Positions 19,313 to 27,310 of a stretch of 64,000 bases of DNA are shown in pieces. Location of the stretch: positions 248,001-312,000 of the forward strand of contig NZ_JAMGBD010000001.1 of NCBI RefSeq assembly GCF_023516555.1, written 5' to 3'. Below the pieces are notes generated by a model. That model had not been told where the DNA came from, made no database searches, and saw only the letters and a program-made list of their open reading frames with translations. A program made the position numbers and the translations under genes. Each line of letters opens with the position of its first letter. The first letter of the stretch is position 1. This DNA comes from Sphingomonas alba. Lineage in GTDB: Bacteria > Pseudomonadota > Alphaproteobacteria > Sphingomonadales > Sphingomonadaceae.

Positions 19313-19900
19313 TCATGGCTGCAGCACCAGCCACCGGCCCTCGACGCCCCACCGCTGCAATGACGACAGGAAGTTCATGCCAAGCACATTCAAATCGTCG
19401 TCCTGCGTGACGTGGAGCTGCATCCCCTGGCGAACGATTGGCCCAATCTCGACGGTTTCGGCGGACCCGCTGGCCACGCGGACCATGCCGTTGCCTGTGC
19501 GGACGAGCTGATCGCGGCCAGAATCGACGGATACGTTCGCATCCCGGGCGGTCTTCATCCCGATCGTGGTCATCGTCGCGCCGCTATCGACCAGGAATTT
19601 GACGTCATGGCCGTTGATCCGGGCCGTGACCCAGAAATGCCCGTCGATCGCCATTGGGATGCGCAGGGTCTGGCCGACTTCGACTGGCGTGCCCGTGGCT
19701 TCGGCACGGAGACGCTGCGCAACCCAACCGAGATTGTCGCGAAACGTGAAAAGCACGAAGCCGCCGGCGAAGATCGCCACCCAGGCCAGCCCCATGACGG
19801 CCAGCTTTGCCAAGGGCTCCCGGCGTGACATCAGCCCGCCGAGGACCAGCATGGCGGCCATCAGGAGATAAAGCCCTCCGAGCATGACGTCATTGGTCAT
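19313..19900 (-). CDS. Membrane-anchored retropepsin-like aspartic protease (TIGR02281-like)
   Basis: Clan AA aspartic protease (195 aa). Two hydrophobic segments (about residues 5-24 and 33-52) anchor the protein, followed by a periplasmic or cytosolic single protease domain whose catalytic Asp lies in FLVDSGATMTTIG near residue 105. A second conserved block IGPIVRQGMQLHV and LNVLGMNFL near the C-terminus completes the flap and hydrophobic core, so it should work as a homodimer like retropepsins. Such proteins are common in alphaproteobacteria but few have a known substrate. ATG at 19900 overlaps the upstream MBL gene stop as ATGA, so it closes the mltB-to-protease operon. Confidence 0.9.
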   Translation of the reverse strand: MTNDVMLGGLYLLMAAMLVLGGLMSRREPLAKLAVMGLAWVAIFAGGFVLFTFRDNLGWVAQRLRAEATGTPVEVGQTLRIPMAIDGHFWVTARINGHDVKFLVDSGATMTTIGMKTARDANVSVDSGRDQLVRTGNGMVRVASGSAETVEIGPIVRQGMQLHVTQDDDLNVLGMNFLSSLQRWGVEGRWLVLQP

Positions 19901-20664
19901 GCCAGAACGACCTCCTGCCCGTCATAGGCGGGTGCGGCCCAATCGGGCAGTTCCGCTGATAACGTCTTGTAATCCATGCTGTTATCGAGGTGCGTGAGGA
20001 GCAATTGTCCGACGCCAAGGTCCTTGGCCCAACCGATGACCGCGTCGAGGTGGGCATGGGTCGGATGCGGTGCGCGGCGCAGGCAATCGCAGATCCACAG
20101 GTCGAGGCCGCGGTACATGCCGAACATCTCATCCGTCATTTCATGGAAATCAATGGCGTAGCCGGCGCTATAGCCGCCCTCGTCCGCCCGCATGCCGAGC
20201 GACGTGATGCCTCCGTGTGGCTGATCGACGAACCGCAATATCGCCTCGCCCACGCTCAGATCGCCCTGGATTGGCGTTGCTTGCATGACCGGACGGTAGA
20301 AACGCGTGTCGATGAAGATGTAGCGGAAACGTTGCTCCAGGCGGTCAAGGACGTCGGCACGCGCCAGTAGCGGCACCGGACCGCCCTTCGCCTGGGCGAT
20401 TGGCCGCAAATCGTCGATGCCGTGACAATGGTCGGCGTGATCGTGGGTGACCAGAACCCGATCGATGCTTTCGACGCCAGCGGTCAACAGCTGTTCACGC
20501 AAGTCAGGCCCGCAATCGACAAGCAGGGTCTCGCCGCCGCTTTCGAGTAGGATTGAGGAGCGCAGACGCCGGTTCCTGGGCTCTTCGGGGTCGCACGCGC
20601 CCCAACCGGTTCCGAGCCGCGGCACGCCGGTCGACGTCCCGCAACCCAGGATGCGAATTTTCAT
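19897..20664 (-). CDS. MBL-fold metallo-hydrolase, PhnP-like
   Basis: Metallo-beta-lactamase-fold phosphodiesterase-like protein (255 aa). The opening ILGCGTSTGVPR is characteristic of the PhnP/YycJ-like branch. The metal site is THDHADH near residue 78, with further His in FHEMTDE and THLD regions near the C-terminus. PhnP cleaves cyclic ribose phosphates; in this operon context, downstream of tatD and metG, the true substrate is unknown. ATG at 20664 overlaps the tatD stop as ATGA. Confidence 0.9.
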   Translation of the reverse strand: MKIRILGCGTSTGVPRLGTGWGACDPEEPRNRRLRSSILLESGGETLLVDCGPDLREQLLTAGVESIDRVLVTHDHADHCHGIDDLRPIAQAKGGPVPLLARADVLDRLEQRFRYIFIDTRFYRPVMQATPIQGDLSVGEAILRFVDQPHGGITSLGMRADEGGYSAGYAIDFHEMTDEMFGMYRGLDLWICDCLRRAPHPTHAHLDAVIGWAKDLGVGQLLLTHLDNSMDYKTLSAELPDWAAPAYDGQEVVLA

Positions 20665-21461
20665 GCCGCCCCTCGACCTCGCTCGGGGCAGGCTTTGCTG
20701 AAGAGTTTGAAGAAGTTGCCGGTAGTTTGCTCAGCAAGCGTCTCAACATCGACGCCGCGCAGGCCTGCCACGAAACGAGCGGTATCGGCCACGAATGCAG
20801 GCTCGCACTTCTTCCCACGATGCGGGACCGGCGCAAGGAACGGCGAATCCGTTTCGACCAGCAGCCGGTCATCCGGGATGATCTTCGCCGTTTCCTGAAG
20901 ATCCTGCGCGTTCTTGAAGGTCACGATGCCGCTGAGCGAGATAAAGAAGCCGATATCCAGCGCCTTGCGGGCGAGTTCCTGGCTGCCGGTGAAGCAGTGC
21001 AGTACTCCCCTCACCCCGCCTGCGTTCACGGCTTGTTCCAGCATGTCGGCCGTGTCGTCCTCCGCATCGCGGGTGTGGACTACGAGCGGGAGACCGGTGG
21101 CTCTTGCGGCCTCGATGTGCGCCTGAAACCCCTCACGCTGTGCCTGGCGGTCGGATTTGTCGTAATAGTAATCGAGCCCGCATTCGCCGATCGCGATCAC
21201 ACGCTGATGTGATGCGGCGTCGACCAGCGCTTTGGCGCCGAGGTCCGGATGCGCGTCCGCCTCGTGCGGATGGACGCCGACCGTGGCCCAGACGTCCTCA
21301 TTGGCCTCGGCAACGGCGATGACGTCATTCCACTCGCGCTGGCGCGTGGAGATGTTGAGAAAACCGGTGACGCCGGCGGCGCGGGCATTGGCCAAAACTT
21401 CGGGCTGGCGCTCAGCAAGGCCTTCGTAATTGAGGTGGCAATGGCTGTCGATCAGCCTCAT
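20661..21461 (-). CDS. TatD family metal-dependent hydrolase
   Basis: TIM-barrel metal nuclease or hydrolase (266 aa) of the TatD family. The opening IDSHCHLN gives two His ligands at the N-terminus. ATVGVHPHEA near residue 60, GECGLDYYY near residue 93, VVHTRDA near residue 127, LHCFTGS near residue 153 and ETDSPFLAP near residue 205 are the family's successive barrel motifs. The last dozen residues (KACPERGRGAA) look foreign and coincide with a REP-like palindrome that seems to have extended the reading frame. Overlaps metG as ATGA. Confidence 0.93.
   Translation of the reverse strand: MRLIDSHCHLNYEGLAERQPEVLANARAAGVTGFLNISTRQREWNDVIAVAEANEDVWATVGVHPHEADAHPDLGAKALVDAASHQRVIAIGECGLDYYYDKSDRQAQREGFQAHIEAARATGLPLVVHTRDAEDDTADMLEQAVNAGGVRGVLHCFTGSQELARKALDIGFFISLSGIVTFKNAQDLQETAKIIPDDRLLVETDSPFLAPVPHRGKKCEPAFVADTARFVAGLRGVDVETLAEQTTGNFFKLFSKACPERGRGAA
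20667..20698. repeat. REP-like palindromic element, single copy in window
   Basis: The sequence CCCCTCGACCTCGCTCGGGG (20669-20688) followed by CAGGCTT resembles the small palindromic repeats that I know from sphingomonad genomes (translated as PAPSEVEG or STSL-type peptides). It can fold as CCCC-GA/TC-GGGG with a two-base bulge. It lies over the 3' end of tatD and just before the MBL gene start. Only one copy is seen here. Confidence 0.4.
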
Positions 21462-22963
21462 GCGGCCTCTTCTTCCGGCAGTTCAAGGCGCGGGAAGATC
21501 GGCTGGGGCTGGGCAATCGGCTGTCCCCCTTGACCGCTATCGATCAGAGTGAGGAGCTTGTCAGCTGATGCCGGCACGATTGGCGCCACGGCGACCGCCA
21601 GCTGCCGAATGGCGACCACCAATGTCCCGAGTACATCCGTCATGCGGGCCGGATCCGTCTTGCGGAGCGCCCAGGGCGCGGCCGTGTCGACATAGGCATT
21701 GCAGGCGAAAACCGCGTTCATCCAGGCCTCAAGTCCGGCCGAGAAGGCGAAACCGTGAAATTCGTCCGTCAGCTTGTTGCAGGCCTGTTCGACCACATCG
21801 AGGAGAGCCCGGTCTTCGTCAGCATGACCGGCAGCAGGGATGACGCCGTCCAAATTCTTGAAAATCATAGACAAGGTACGCTGGGCGAGGTTGCCGAAGC
21901 TGTTGGCGAGCTCGGAATTGACGCGATTGACGATGGCTTCGGCGCTGTAGCTGCCGTCCTGGCCGAACGTGACCTCGCGTAGGAGGAAATAGCGCAGGGC
22001 GTCGACGCCAAAGCGCTCGGCCAGTTCGATGGGGTCGACGACATTGCCGACGCTCTTCGACATCTTCTCGCCGCCGCGGGCGAGCAGGAAGCCGTGGCCG
22101 TAGACCGTCTTCGGCAGCGCAATGTCCGCCGACATCAGGAAGGCCGGCCAGTAGACGGCGTGGAAGCGAACGACGTCCTTGCCAATCAGGTGAACGTTGG
22201 CCGGCCAGTAGCGCTTCCAGAGCTCGGTCTCGTCCGGATAGCCGAGGCCGGTGATGTAATTGGTGAGCGCATCCAGCCAGACGTACATGACATGGTTGTC
22301 GCTGCCCGGCACCGGCACGCCCCAGTCGAAGCTGGTGCGCGAAATGCTGAGATCCTTGAGCCCGCCTTCGACGAAGCGCACGACTTCGTTGCGGCGGCTT
22401 TCCGGTTGGATGAAGTCTGGATTGGCAGCATAGAGGTCCAAAAGCGGCTGCTGGTACTTCGACAAGCGGAAGAACCAGCTTTCTTCGACGGTCCATTCAA
22501 CCGGCGTGCCCTGCGGCGACAGCTTGCTGCCGTCCTCCGCGTCGGTCAGCTCCTCGGCTTCGTAATAGGCTTCGTCGCGGACCGAGTACCAACCCTCGTA
22601 GCGGTCGAGGTAGAGGTCTCCCCTCTCCGCCATCGCCTTCCAGATCGCCTGGCTGGCGCGATAATGGTCGGCCTCCGACGTGCGAATAAAACGGTCATAT
22701 GACACATTAAGAGTATCGCACATCTCTTGGAAAAGCGGCGACATTTCGTCAGCAAAGGCGCGCGGCTCGATGCCCTTGTTGCGAGCGCCCTGGGCCATTT
22801 TCAGGCCATGCTCGTCCGTGCCGGTCTGGAACCGCACGTCGCGACCCTGGGCACGCTGGAAGCGGGCGATGACGTCGGCGGCAATCGCCTCATAAGCGTG
22901 GCCGATATGCGGCTTGCCGTTGGGGTAGCTGATCGCGGTGGTGATGTAGAAGGGCTCGGCCAT
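21458..22963 (-). CDS. metG: Methionyl-tRNA synthetase
   Basis: Class I synthetase (501 aa from ATG 22963). HIGH-type motif PHIGHAYE near residue 18, the KMSKS loop GEKMSKSVG near residue 291, and the anticodon-binding helical domain after it (LADFG-less C-terminal ANSFGNLAQRTLSM). The tRNA-binding EMAP-like extension found in some species is missing, giving the short alphaproteobacterial form. A GTG at 22975 directly following the holB stop (TAGTG) would add four residues. It is in an operon with holB upstream and tatD downstream (ATGA overlap). Confidence 0.95.
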   Translation of the reverse strand: MAEPFYITTAISYPNGKPHIGHAYEAIAADVIARFQRAQGRDVRFQTGTDEHGLKMAQGARNKGIEPRAFADEMSPLFQEMCDTLNVSYDRFIRTSEADHYRASQAIWKAMAERGDLYLDRYEGWYSVRDEAYYEAEELTDAEDGSKLSPQGTPVEWTVEESWFFRLSKYQQPLLDLYAANPDFIQPESRRNEVVRFVEGGLKDLSISRTSFDWGVPVPGSDNHVMYVWLDALTNYITGLGYPDETELWKRYWPANVHLIGKDVVRFHAVYWPAFLMSADIALPKTVYGHGFLLARGGEKMSKSVGNVVDPIELAERFGVDALRYFLLREVTFGQDGSYSAEAIVNRVNSELANSFGNLAQRTLSMIFKNLDGVIPAAGHADEDRALLDVVEQACNKLTDEFHGFAFSAGLEAWMNAVFACNAYVDTAAPWALRKTDPARMTDVLGTLVVAIRQLAVAVAPIVPASADKLLTLIDSGQGGQPIAQPQPIFPRLELPEEEAA

Positions 22964-22974
22964 TGCCGAAGCCA

Positions 22975-23952
22975 CTAGCCGCGCCCTGCAGAAGGGGCAA
23001 CCGAGGCGAGGATGCTTCCCAGCTGGAAGACTGTGGCCGCCGCGTCCAGCGAGAGGCGCGGGGCAATACGGCTGGTTTCGGAGGCGCGCTCATAGGCATC
23101 GAGCGCGCGGCGGCGAGCCGCTCCGTCGAGGCTGCGGGCTTCGCGAGCAATCAGGGTCGGCGCCATCTCGAGGAATGCGTGATAGCGTTCCGCTGCAGCC
23201 TTGCCGGAGAGGGACTGGGCAAGCTTGGAGCGCTTGGCGTTGTCGCGATCGCCCTCACGAAGGATCGCCAGCGCCTGGCTTTCGAGCGGGGCCAGGTCGA
23301 GCGCTGCGTAAGCGAGCGCCTTGCTGACCGAACCGTCCGCCAGAGGAATGAGCTTTTCGCGCTCGGCGGCGCTCAATCCGGGCAACTCCGCTTCCAGAAT
23401 TGACGTCATGGCGTCATCGCCAAGCGGTTGAAAATCAAGGCGACGGCAGCGCGAACGGATGGTCGGCAGCAGCCTGCCCGGCACATGGCTGACGAGCAGG
23501 AATAGGCAGTTTGCCGGCGGCTCTTCCAACATCTTGAGCAGGGCGTTGGCGCCGGAAGCCTCAAGCTCGTCGACCGTGTCGATCACGACTACGCGCCAAG
23601 GCGACAAAGCCGGTGTCACCGTGAATAGCTCACCAAGCTCGCGGACCTGGTCGACGCTGATATTGCGGGCAAGCCCGGTGCCGCTCTTGTTTTCGATACG
23701 CTCGAGCAGGCGAAAATCGGGGTGGCTGCCGGCGGCGACCAGGCGGCCGACGGGGTGATCCTCTGGAGTTTCGATCCCCGGTGCGTCGAATGGTGGCCCC
23801 GCGGCTTCAGCGAGGACGCGCTCGGCGGCGGCCAGAGCGAAACTGGCCTTGCCGACGCCACGAGGGCCCGTAAGCAGCCAGGCATGGTGCATGGCGCCCG
23901 ATTTCCAGGCGCTGAAAAATTGATCGACAGCCTTTTCCTGCCCCAGGATCAC
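22975..23952 (-). CDS. holB: DNA polymerase III delta prime subunit
   Basis: Clamp-loader stator subunit (325 aa). The AAA+ fold begins with GQEKAVDQF and a Walker A-like AWLLTGPRGVGKAS near residue 32. The Walker B-like VVVIDTVDELEASGANALLKMLEEPP near residue 120 and sensor 1 LFLLVSHVPGRLLPTIRSRC follow, with the SRC motif typical of delta prime. No zinc Cys4 module is apparent in the N-terminal part, as in many alphaproteobacteria. The GTG start overlaps the tmk stop as GTGA. Confidence 0.93.
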   Translation of the reverse strand: MILGQEKAVDQFFSAWKSGAMHHAWLLTGPRGVGKASFALAAAERVLAEAAGPPFDAPGIETPEDHPVGRLVAAGSHPDFRLLERIENKSGTGLARNISVDQVRELGELFTVTPALSPWRVVVIDTVDELEASGANALLKMLEEPPANCLFLLVSHVPGRLLPTIRSRCRRLDFQPLGDDAMTSILEAELPGLSAAEREKLIPLADGSVSKALAYAALDLAPLESQALAILREGDRDNAKRSKLAQSLSGKAAAERYHAFLEMAPTLIAREARSLDGAARRRALDAYERASETSRIAPRLSLDAAATVFQLGSILASVAPSAGRG

Positions 23953-24572
23953 GGCAGCAGGTCCGCGACCGCCTCAAGTAGGCGCCCAGTCACCTCGTCG
24001 GGCTCACCCGATGCGTCGATGATCCGCACACGTTCAGGCTCTTCGGCGGCGATCTCGCGAAAGCCCAGGTCTACCTTCTGATGATAATTCTCCGGACGGC
24101 CGCCGATGCGGTCTCCGACGTGGTTGTCTCGTGCGCGTGCGCGAGCGCCGCCTTCGGCGAGGGCCAGAACCAGGGTGCGGTCAGGGAAGCAGTCATCGAT
24201 CCCGAAGGCATTGATGGCGCGAACCGCATCGATGCCGAGGCCGCCAGCGCCGCCCTGATAGGCAAGCGAACTGTCGATGAAGCGATCGGAAATCACCCAT
24301 TGCCCCGCCTCGAGTGCCGGCCGGATGGTCTTGTCGACGTGATCAGCTCGCGCAGCGGCGAACAGGAGTGCCTCTGCCCGCGGCCCCCATCGTTCCTCGG
24401 AGCCGGTCAGGAGAAGTTCACGGATCTTCTCCGCACCCTCGCTGCCGCCCGGCTCGCGGGTCTCGACGACTTCGAGGCCCCGTTTGCGAAGCTCGTTGGC
24501 GAGGGCCTTGAGCTGGGTCGACTTCCCGGCCCCCTCCCCGCCTTCGAGGCTGATGAACCGCCCCCTCGGCAA
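23949..24572 (-). CDS. tmk: Thymidylate kinase
   Basis: dTMP kinase (207 aa) for DNA precursor synthesis. P-loop EGGEGAGKSTQ lies near residue 10, the Asp-Arg motif ISDRFIDSSLAYQG near residue 93, and the acidic or basic LID region with GGARARARDN follows near residue 143. The length is standard. The start is TTG at 24572, beginning PRGRFISLEGG; it sits four bases after the dacC stop on the same strand. TTG starts are less common but no ATG gives a full P-loop domain. Confidence 0.94.
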   Translation of the reverse strand: MPRGRFISLEGGEGAGKSTQLKALANELRKRGLEVVETREPGGSEGAEKIRELLLTGSEERWGPRAEALLFAAARADHVDKTIRPALEAGQWVISDRFIDSSLAYQGGAGGLGIDAVRAINAFGIDDCFPDRTLVLALAEGGARARARDNHVGDRIGGRPENYHQKVDLGFREIAAEEPERVRIIDASGEPDEVTGRLLEAVADLLP

Positions 24573-24575
24573 GGG

Positions 24576-25754
24576 TCAGGCCATTCCGAAGAGCTGTTTC
24601 AACCCGATCCAGATACGGGCGAAGAAGCCGGCTTCGCCGACATCGTTGGCGGCGACGAGCGGCATCACCTGCTCCCCAGAGTCCGAGGTCATGACGACGA
24701 GATCTGCAATATGCTGGCCCTTGGCGATCGGCGCTTTCACGGGTCCGTTGTAGCGGACCTTCATGCCCTGCACCTTGGAGAGCACGCCGGCGGGGATGGT
24801 GATGGCCAGGTCGCGGGGGGCGACGAGGTCGACCTCGCCGGACCCGGCCATCTGGACCTTGGCGGTGCCGAGAACTGTGTCCTTTTTGAACAAAGGTTGG
24901 GCCTGCCACGCGTTGAAGCCCCACTGCATCATGCGAACCGATTCCTCGATCCGGCCATTGTAAGAGTCGAGCCCGGCTACGACCATGATCAGGCGGCGGC
25001 CATTCTGGACCGCTGAGCCAGTGAAGCCGTACCCCGCTTCGTCGGTGTGACCGGTCTTGAGGCCATCGGCGCCAGGCACGCGGCCCAGCAGCGGGTTGCG
25101 GTTGGCCTGGGTAATGTCGGCCCCCGAGCCCAATGTCTTGCCGTGAGTGTAGGAGACCAGGCTGTAATATTTCTTGTAGAGGTCGGGATAGTTTTCGATC
25201 TCGGCGCGGGCCAGGGTGGCGAGGTCGCGAGCGGTCACATAGGTCCGCCCCTCATCCGGCCAGCCGTTCGCGGTGCCGAAATGGCTGTTTGTGAGGCCGA
25301 GGCGCTTGGCGTTCTCGTTCATCACATTGGTGAAAGCGTCTTCGGTCCCGGCGATGCACTCGGCGAGCACGACCGAGGCGTCGTTGCCCGACAGGGTAAT
25401 GATGCCCTTCAGCAGTTCATCGACGCTGACCTGCTCTCCGGGCGAGAGGAACATGGTCGAGCCGGCCTGCGGGCCGTGCCATTTCTGCCATGTTTCCGGC
25501 CGCACGGTGCACATCTTGTCGGCCTTGAGGTCGCCCTTGCGGATGAGCTCGAACGCGACATTCGTGGTCATCATCTTAGCCATCGATGCCGGCGGCATGC
25601 GAACGTCGGCATTCTTCGACAGCAAAACCGCGCCTGACGACAGGTCAATCAGATAGGCGACCTTGGCCGGAGTATCGAAAGGCGGTGCCTTGGCTGGCGC
25701 GGAGCCTGCGAGAAGCGAAACGGAAACGGCGGCAAGCAGCGAAGCGCGGATCAT
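24576..25754 (-). CDS. D-alanyl-D-alanine carboxypeptidase (PBP5/6 type)
   Basis: Exported penicillin-binding protein (392 aa) that trims the terminal D-Ala of peptidoglycan stems. The signal peptide occupies about the first 22 residues (LLAAVSVSLLAGSAPAKA). The catalytic triad of motifs is complete: SMAK near residue 57, SGN near residue 124, and KTG in DGLKTGHTDEAG near residue 235. A C-terminal beta-rich domain and an amphipathic anchor helix (IWIGLKQLFGMA) end the protein as in PBP5/6. It lies between mltB and tmk in the same transcription unit. Confidence 0.93.
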   Translation of the reverse strand: MIRASLLAAVSVSLLAGSAPAKAPPFDTPAKVAYLIDLSSGAVLLSKNADVRMPPASMAKMMTTNVAFELIRKGDLKADKMCTVRPETWQKWHGPQAGSTMFLSPGEQVSVDELLKGIITLSGNDASVVLAECIAGTEDAFTNVMNENAKRLGLTNSHFGTANGWPDEGRTYVTARDLATLARAEIENYPDLYKKYYSLVSYTHGKTLGSGADITQANRNPLLGRVPGADGLKTGHTDEAGYGFTGSAVQNGRRLIMVVAGLDSYNGRIEESVRMMQWGFNAWQAQPLFKKDTVLGTAKVQMAGSGEVDLVAPRDLAITIPAGVLSKVQGMKVRYNGPVKAPIAKGQHIADLVVMTSDSGEQVMPLVAANDVGEAGFFARIWIGLKQLFGMA

Positions 25755-25796
25755 GGATGAGGCTCGAATCCCTTGGAGGCGTGGACTCGAAGAGCT

Positions 25797-26927
25797 TTAG
25801 CGGCCGACGATAGCGTTTGCGAGCAAACCCACGGACAAAGCGTAGAAATTCGAACAATTATATTTGAGGATCGCCTTGTAGTTGCCGGTCAGCAGGTAAG
25901 CGGTCTGTCCCCGCCCGTCCGGCTCCAGTAGCGTCGCGGTTTCGTTATCGGGGATGCTCTGGCTGTATGGCGTCACGCCGAGCGCCCGCCACTGGGCCAT
26001 GGTCATCGGGCGGCTGTGACGAGCATGGACGCGCGGGCATTCGGTCGCGGCCACGGTATTGCGGATGGAATTGCGATCGAGGATCGACGGTACTCTGACA
26101 GGGATTCCCCAGGGAACGCCCGCTTTCCAGCCAGCGTCCTTGAGGTAGTTGGCGATCGAGGCGAGGCCATCGACCTGGTTCGACCAGATTTCCGCCTTGC
26201 CGTCGCCATCCCCGTCGGCCCGCAGGCGTATGACGGTAGAAGGCATGAACTGCGGGTAGCCGGTTGCGCCGGCATAGCTGCCCTTCAGGCGCCAGCGCGG
26301 GATGCCCATGTCGATCAGCTTCAGGCCCGCGACGAATTCGCTTTCAAACAAAGGTCGGCGCCTGCCCTCATATGCGAGGCTCGCCAGCGCTTCGATGATG
26401 TCGAAGCCGCCGGTGACGCTGCCGTAGCTGGTCTCATGGCCGTAGATCGCCATCATCACCGAGGCCGGGACGCCGGTGCGCTGTTCGACGCGAGAGAGCC
26501 AGGGCCAAAGGTCCCGGTACCGGCTCTGCCCCCTGTTGATCAGGTCGGAGGTCACATGCTCGCGGCGATAGGGCGCGAAGGGCGGGGTGTAGCTTGTGTT
26601 GCCGACGGCGCCGGGCTGTCCGCGGTCGAGCCGGATCACGCGGTTGTTGAGCTGGAGGTACGGCACGATGGCGGCAATCGTCGCTTCGCTGATGCCGCCG
26701 CTGCGGGCGATGTAGGTCAGGCGCTGCCTATAGGCTTCGAAACCCGTCGAAACCTGAGGGGCGAGGCTTGTCGCGACGGGCACCACCGGTACCAGTTGTT
26801 GGGTCGGCGGAGACCTGGACTCGGGCAAGGGCGCCAAAGGGTCCAGCTGCGCAGAGGCAGTCATTCCAATGGATGAGCCCACGACAGCCAATACGCCACG
26901 CAACAACAAGGTCCCGACCCGCTTCAT
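25797..26927 (-). CDS. Lytic murein transglycosylase, MltB family
   Basis: Peptidoglycan-cleaving enzyme (376 aa) with a signal peptide (about residues 1-26, ending in TASA). After a Pro-rich stretch the catalytic domain starts with GFEAYRQRL. The catalytic Glu lies in MAIYGHETSYGSVTGG near residue 170, with the downstream GATGYPQFMPS substrate-binding loop. It has no clear SH3 domain; the last 50 residues (TGNYKAILKYNCSNFYALSVG) are the typical C-terminal piece of the Bultex-like MltB group. First gene of the mltB-dacC-tmk-holB-metG operon; its promoter should lie in the 134 bases before the tRNA gene. Confidence 0.92.
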   Translation of the reverse strand: MKRVGTLLLRGVLAVVGSSIGMTASAQLDPLAPLPESRSPPTQQLVPVVPVATSLAPQVSTGFEAYRQRLTYIARSGGISEATIAAIVPYLQLNNRVIRLDRGQPGAVGNTSYTPPFAPYRREHVTSDLINRGQSRYRDLWPWLSRVEQRTGVPASVMMAIYGHETSYGSVTGGFDIIEALASLAYEGRRRPLFESEFVAGLKLIDMGIPRWRLKGSYAGATGYPQFMPSTVIRLRADGDGDGKAEIWSNQVDGLASIANYLKDAGWKAGVPWGIPVRVPSILDRNSIRNTVAATECPRVHARHSRPMTMAQWRALGVTPYSQSIPDNETATLLEPDGRGQTAYLLTGNYKAILKYNCSNFYALSVGLLANAIVGR

Positions 26928-27061
26928 TATTCAGTCTGCTAGCCTTTCAACGCGGTTCTTCGCCAATTGGTTCGCCGCACGCCTTGCACGGCCCGCCCCG
27001 ACAAGCGATAGGCCCAAAATGATGAACCGCGGGTTGGCACTTCTTTTTTGCCTTCCCGCCC

Positions 27062-27151
<90 letters not shown>

Positions 27152-27170
27152 TCACCCAATCCGTCCAGTG

Positions 27171-27193
27171 GGGGAATTGCCGAGCAATTCTCC
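27171..27193 (+). terminator. Stem-loop downstream of tRNA-Ser
   Basis: A ten-base-pair stem (one G-T) closed by the CGA triloop follows the tRNA by 19 bases. It is suitable for 3'-end formation or protection, but no T-tract follows, so intrinsic termination is uncertain. Confidence 0.4.
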
Positions 27194-27310
27194 GCTTCAT
27201 CGGCATCGCAGGTCTTCAGGCAGAACCGTTCGTCGGTTGGTCGAAGACTACTAGTGTAATCGTACACGCCGCCTTAGTGTCTTAGGCGAACAATACAGGG
27301 GCAAATTCCG

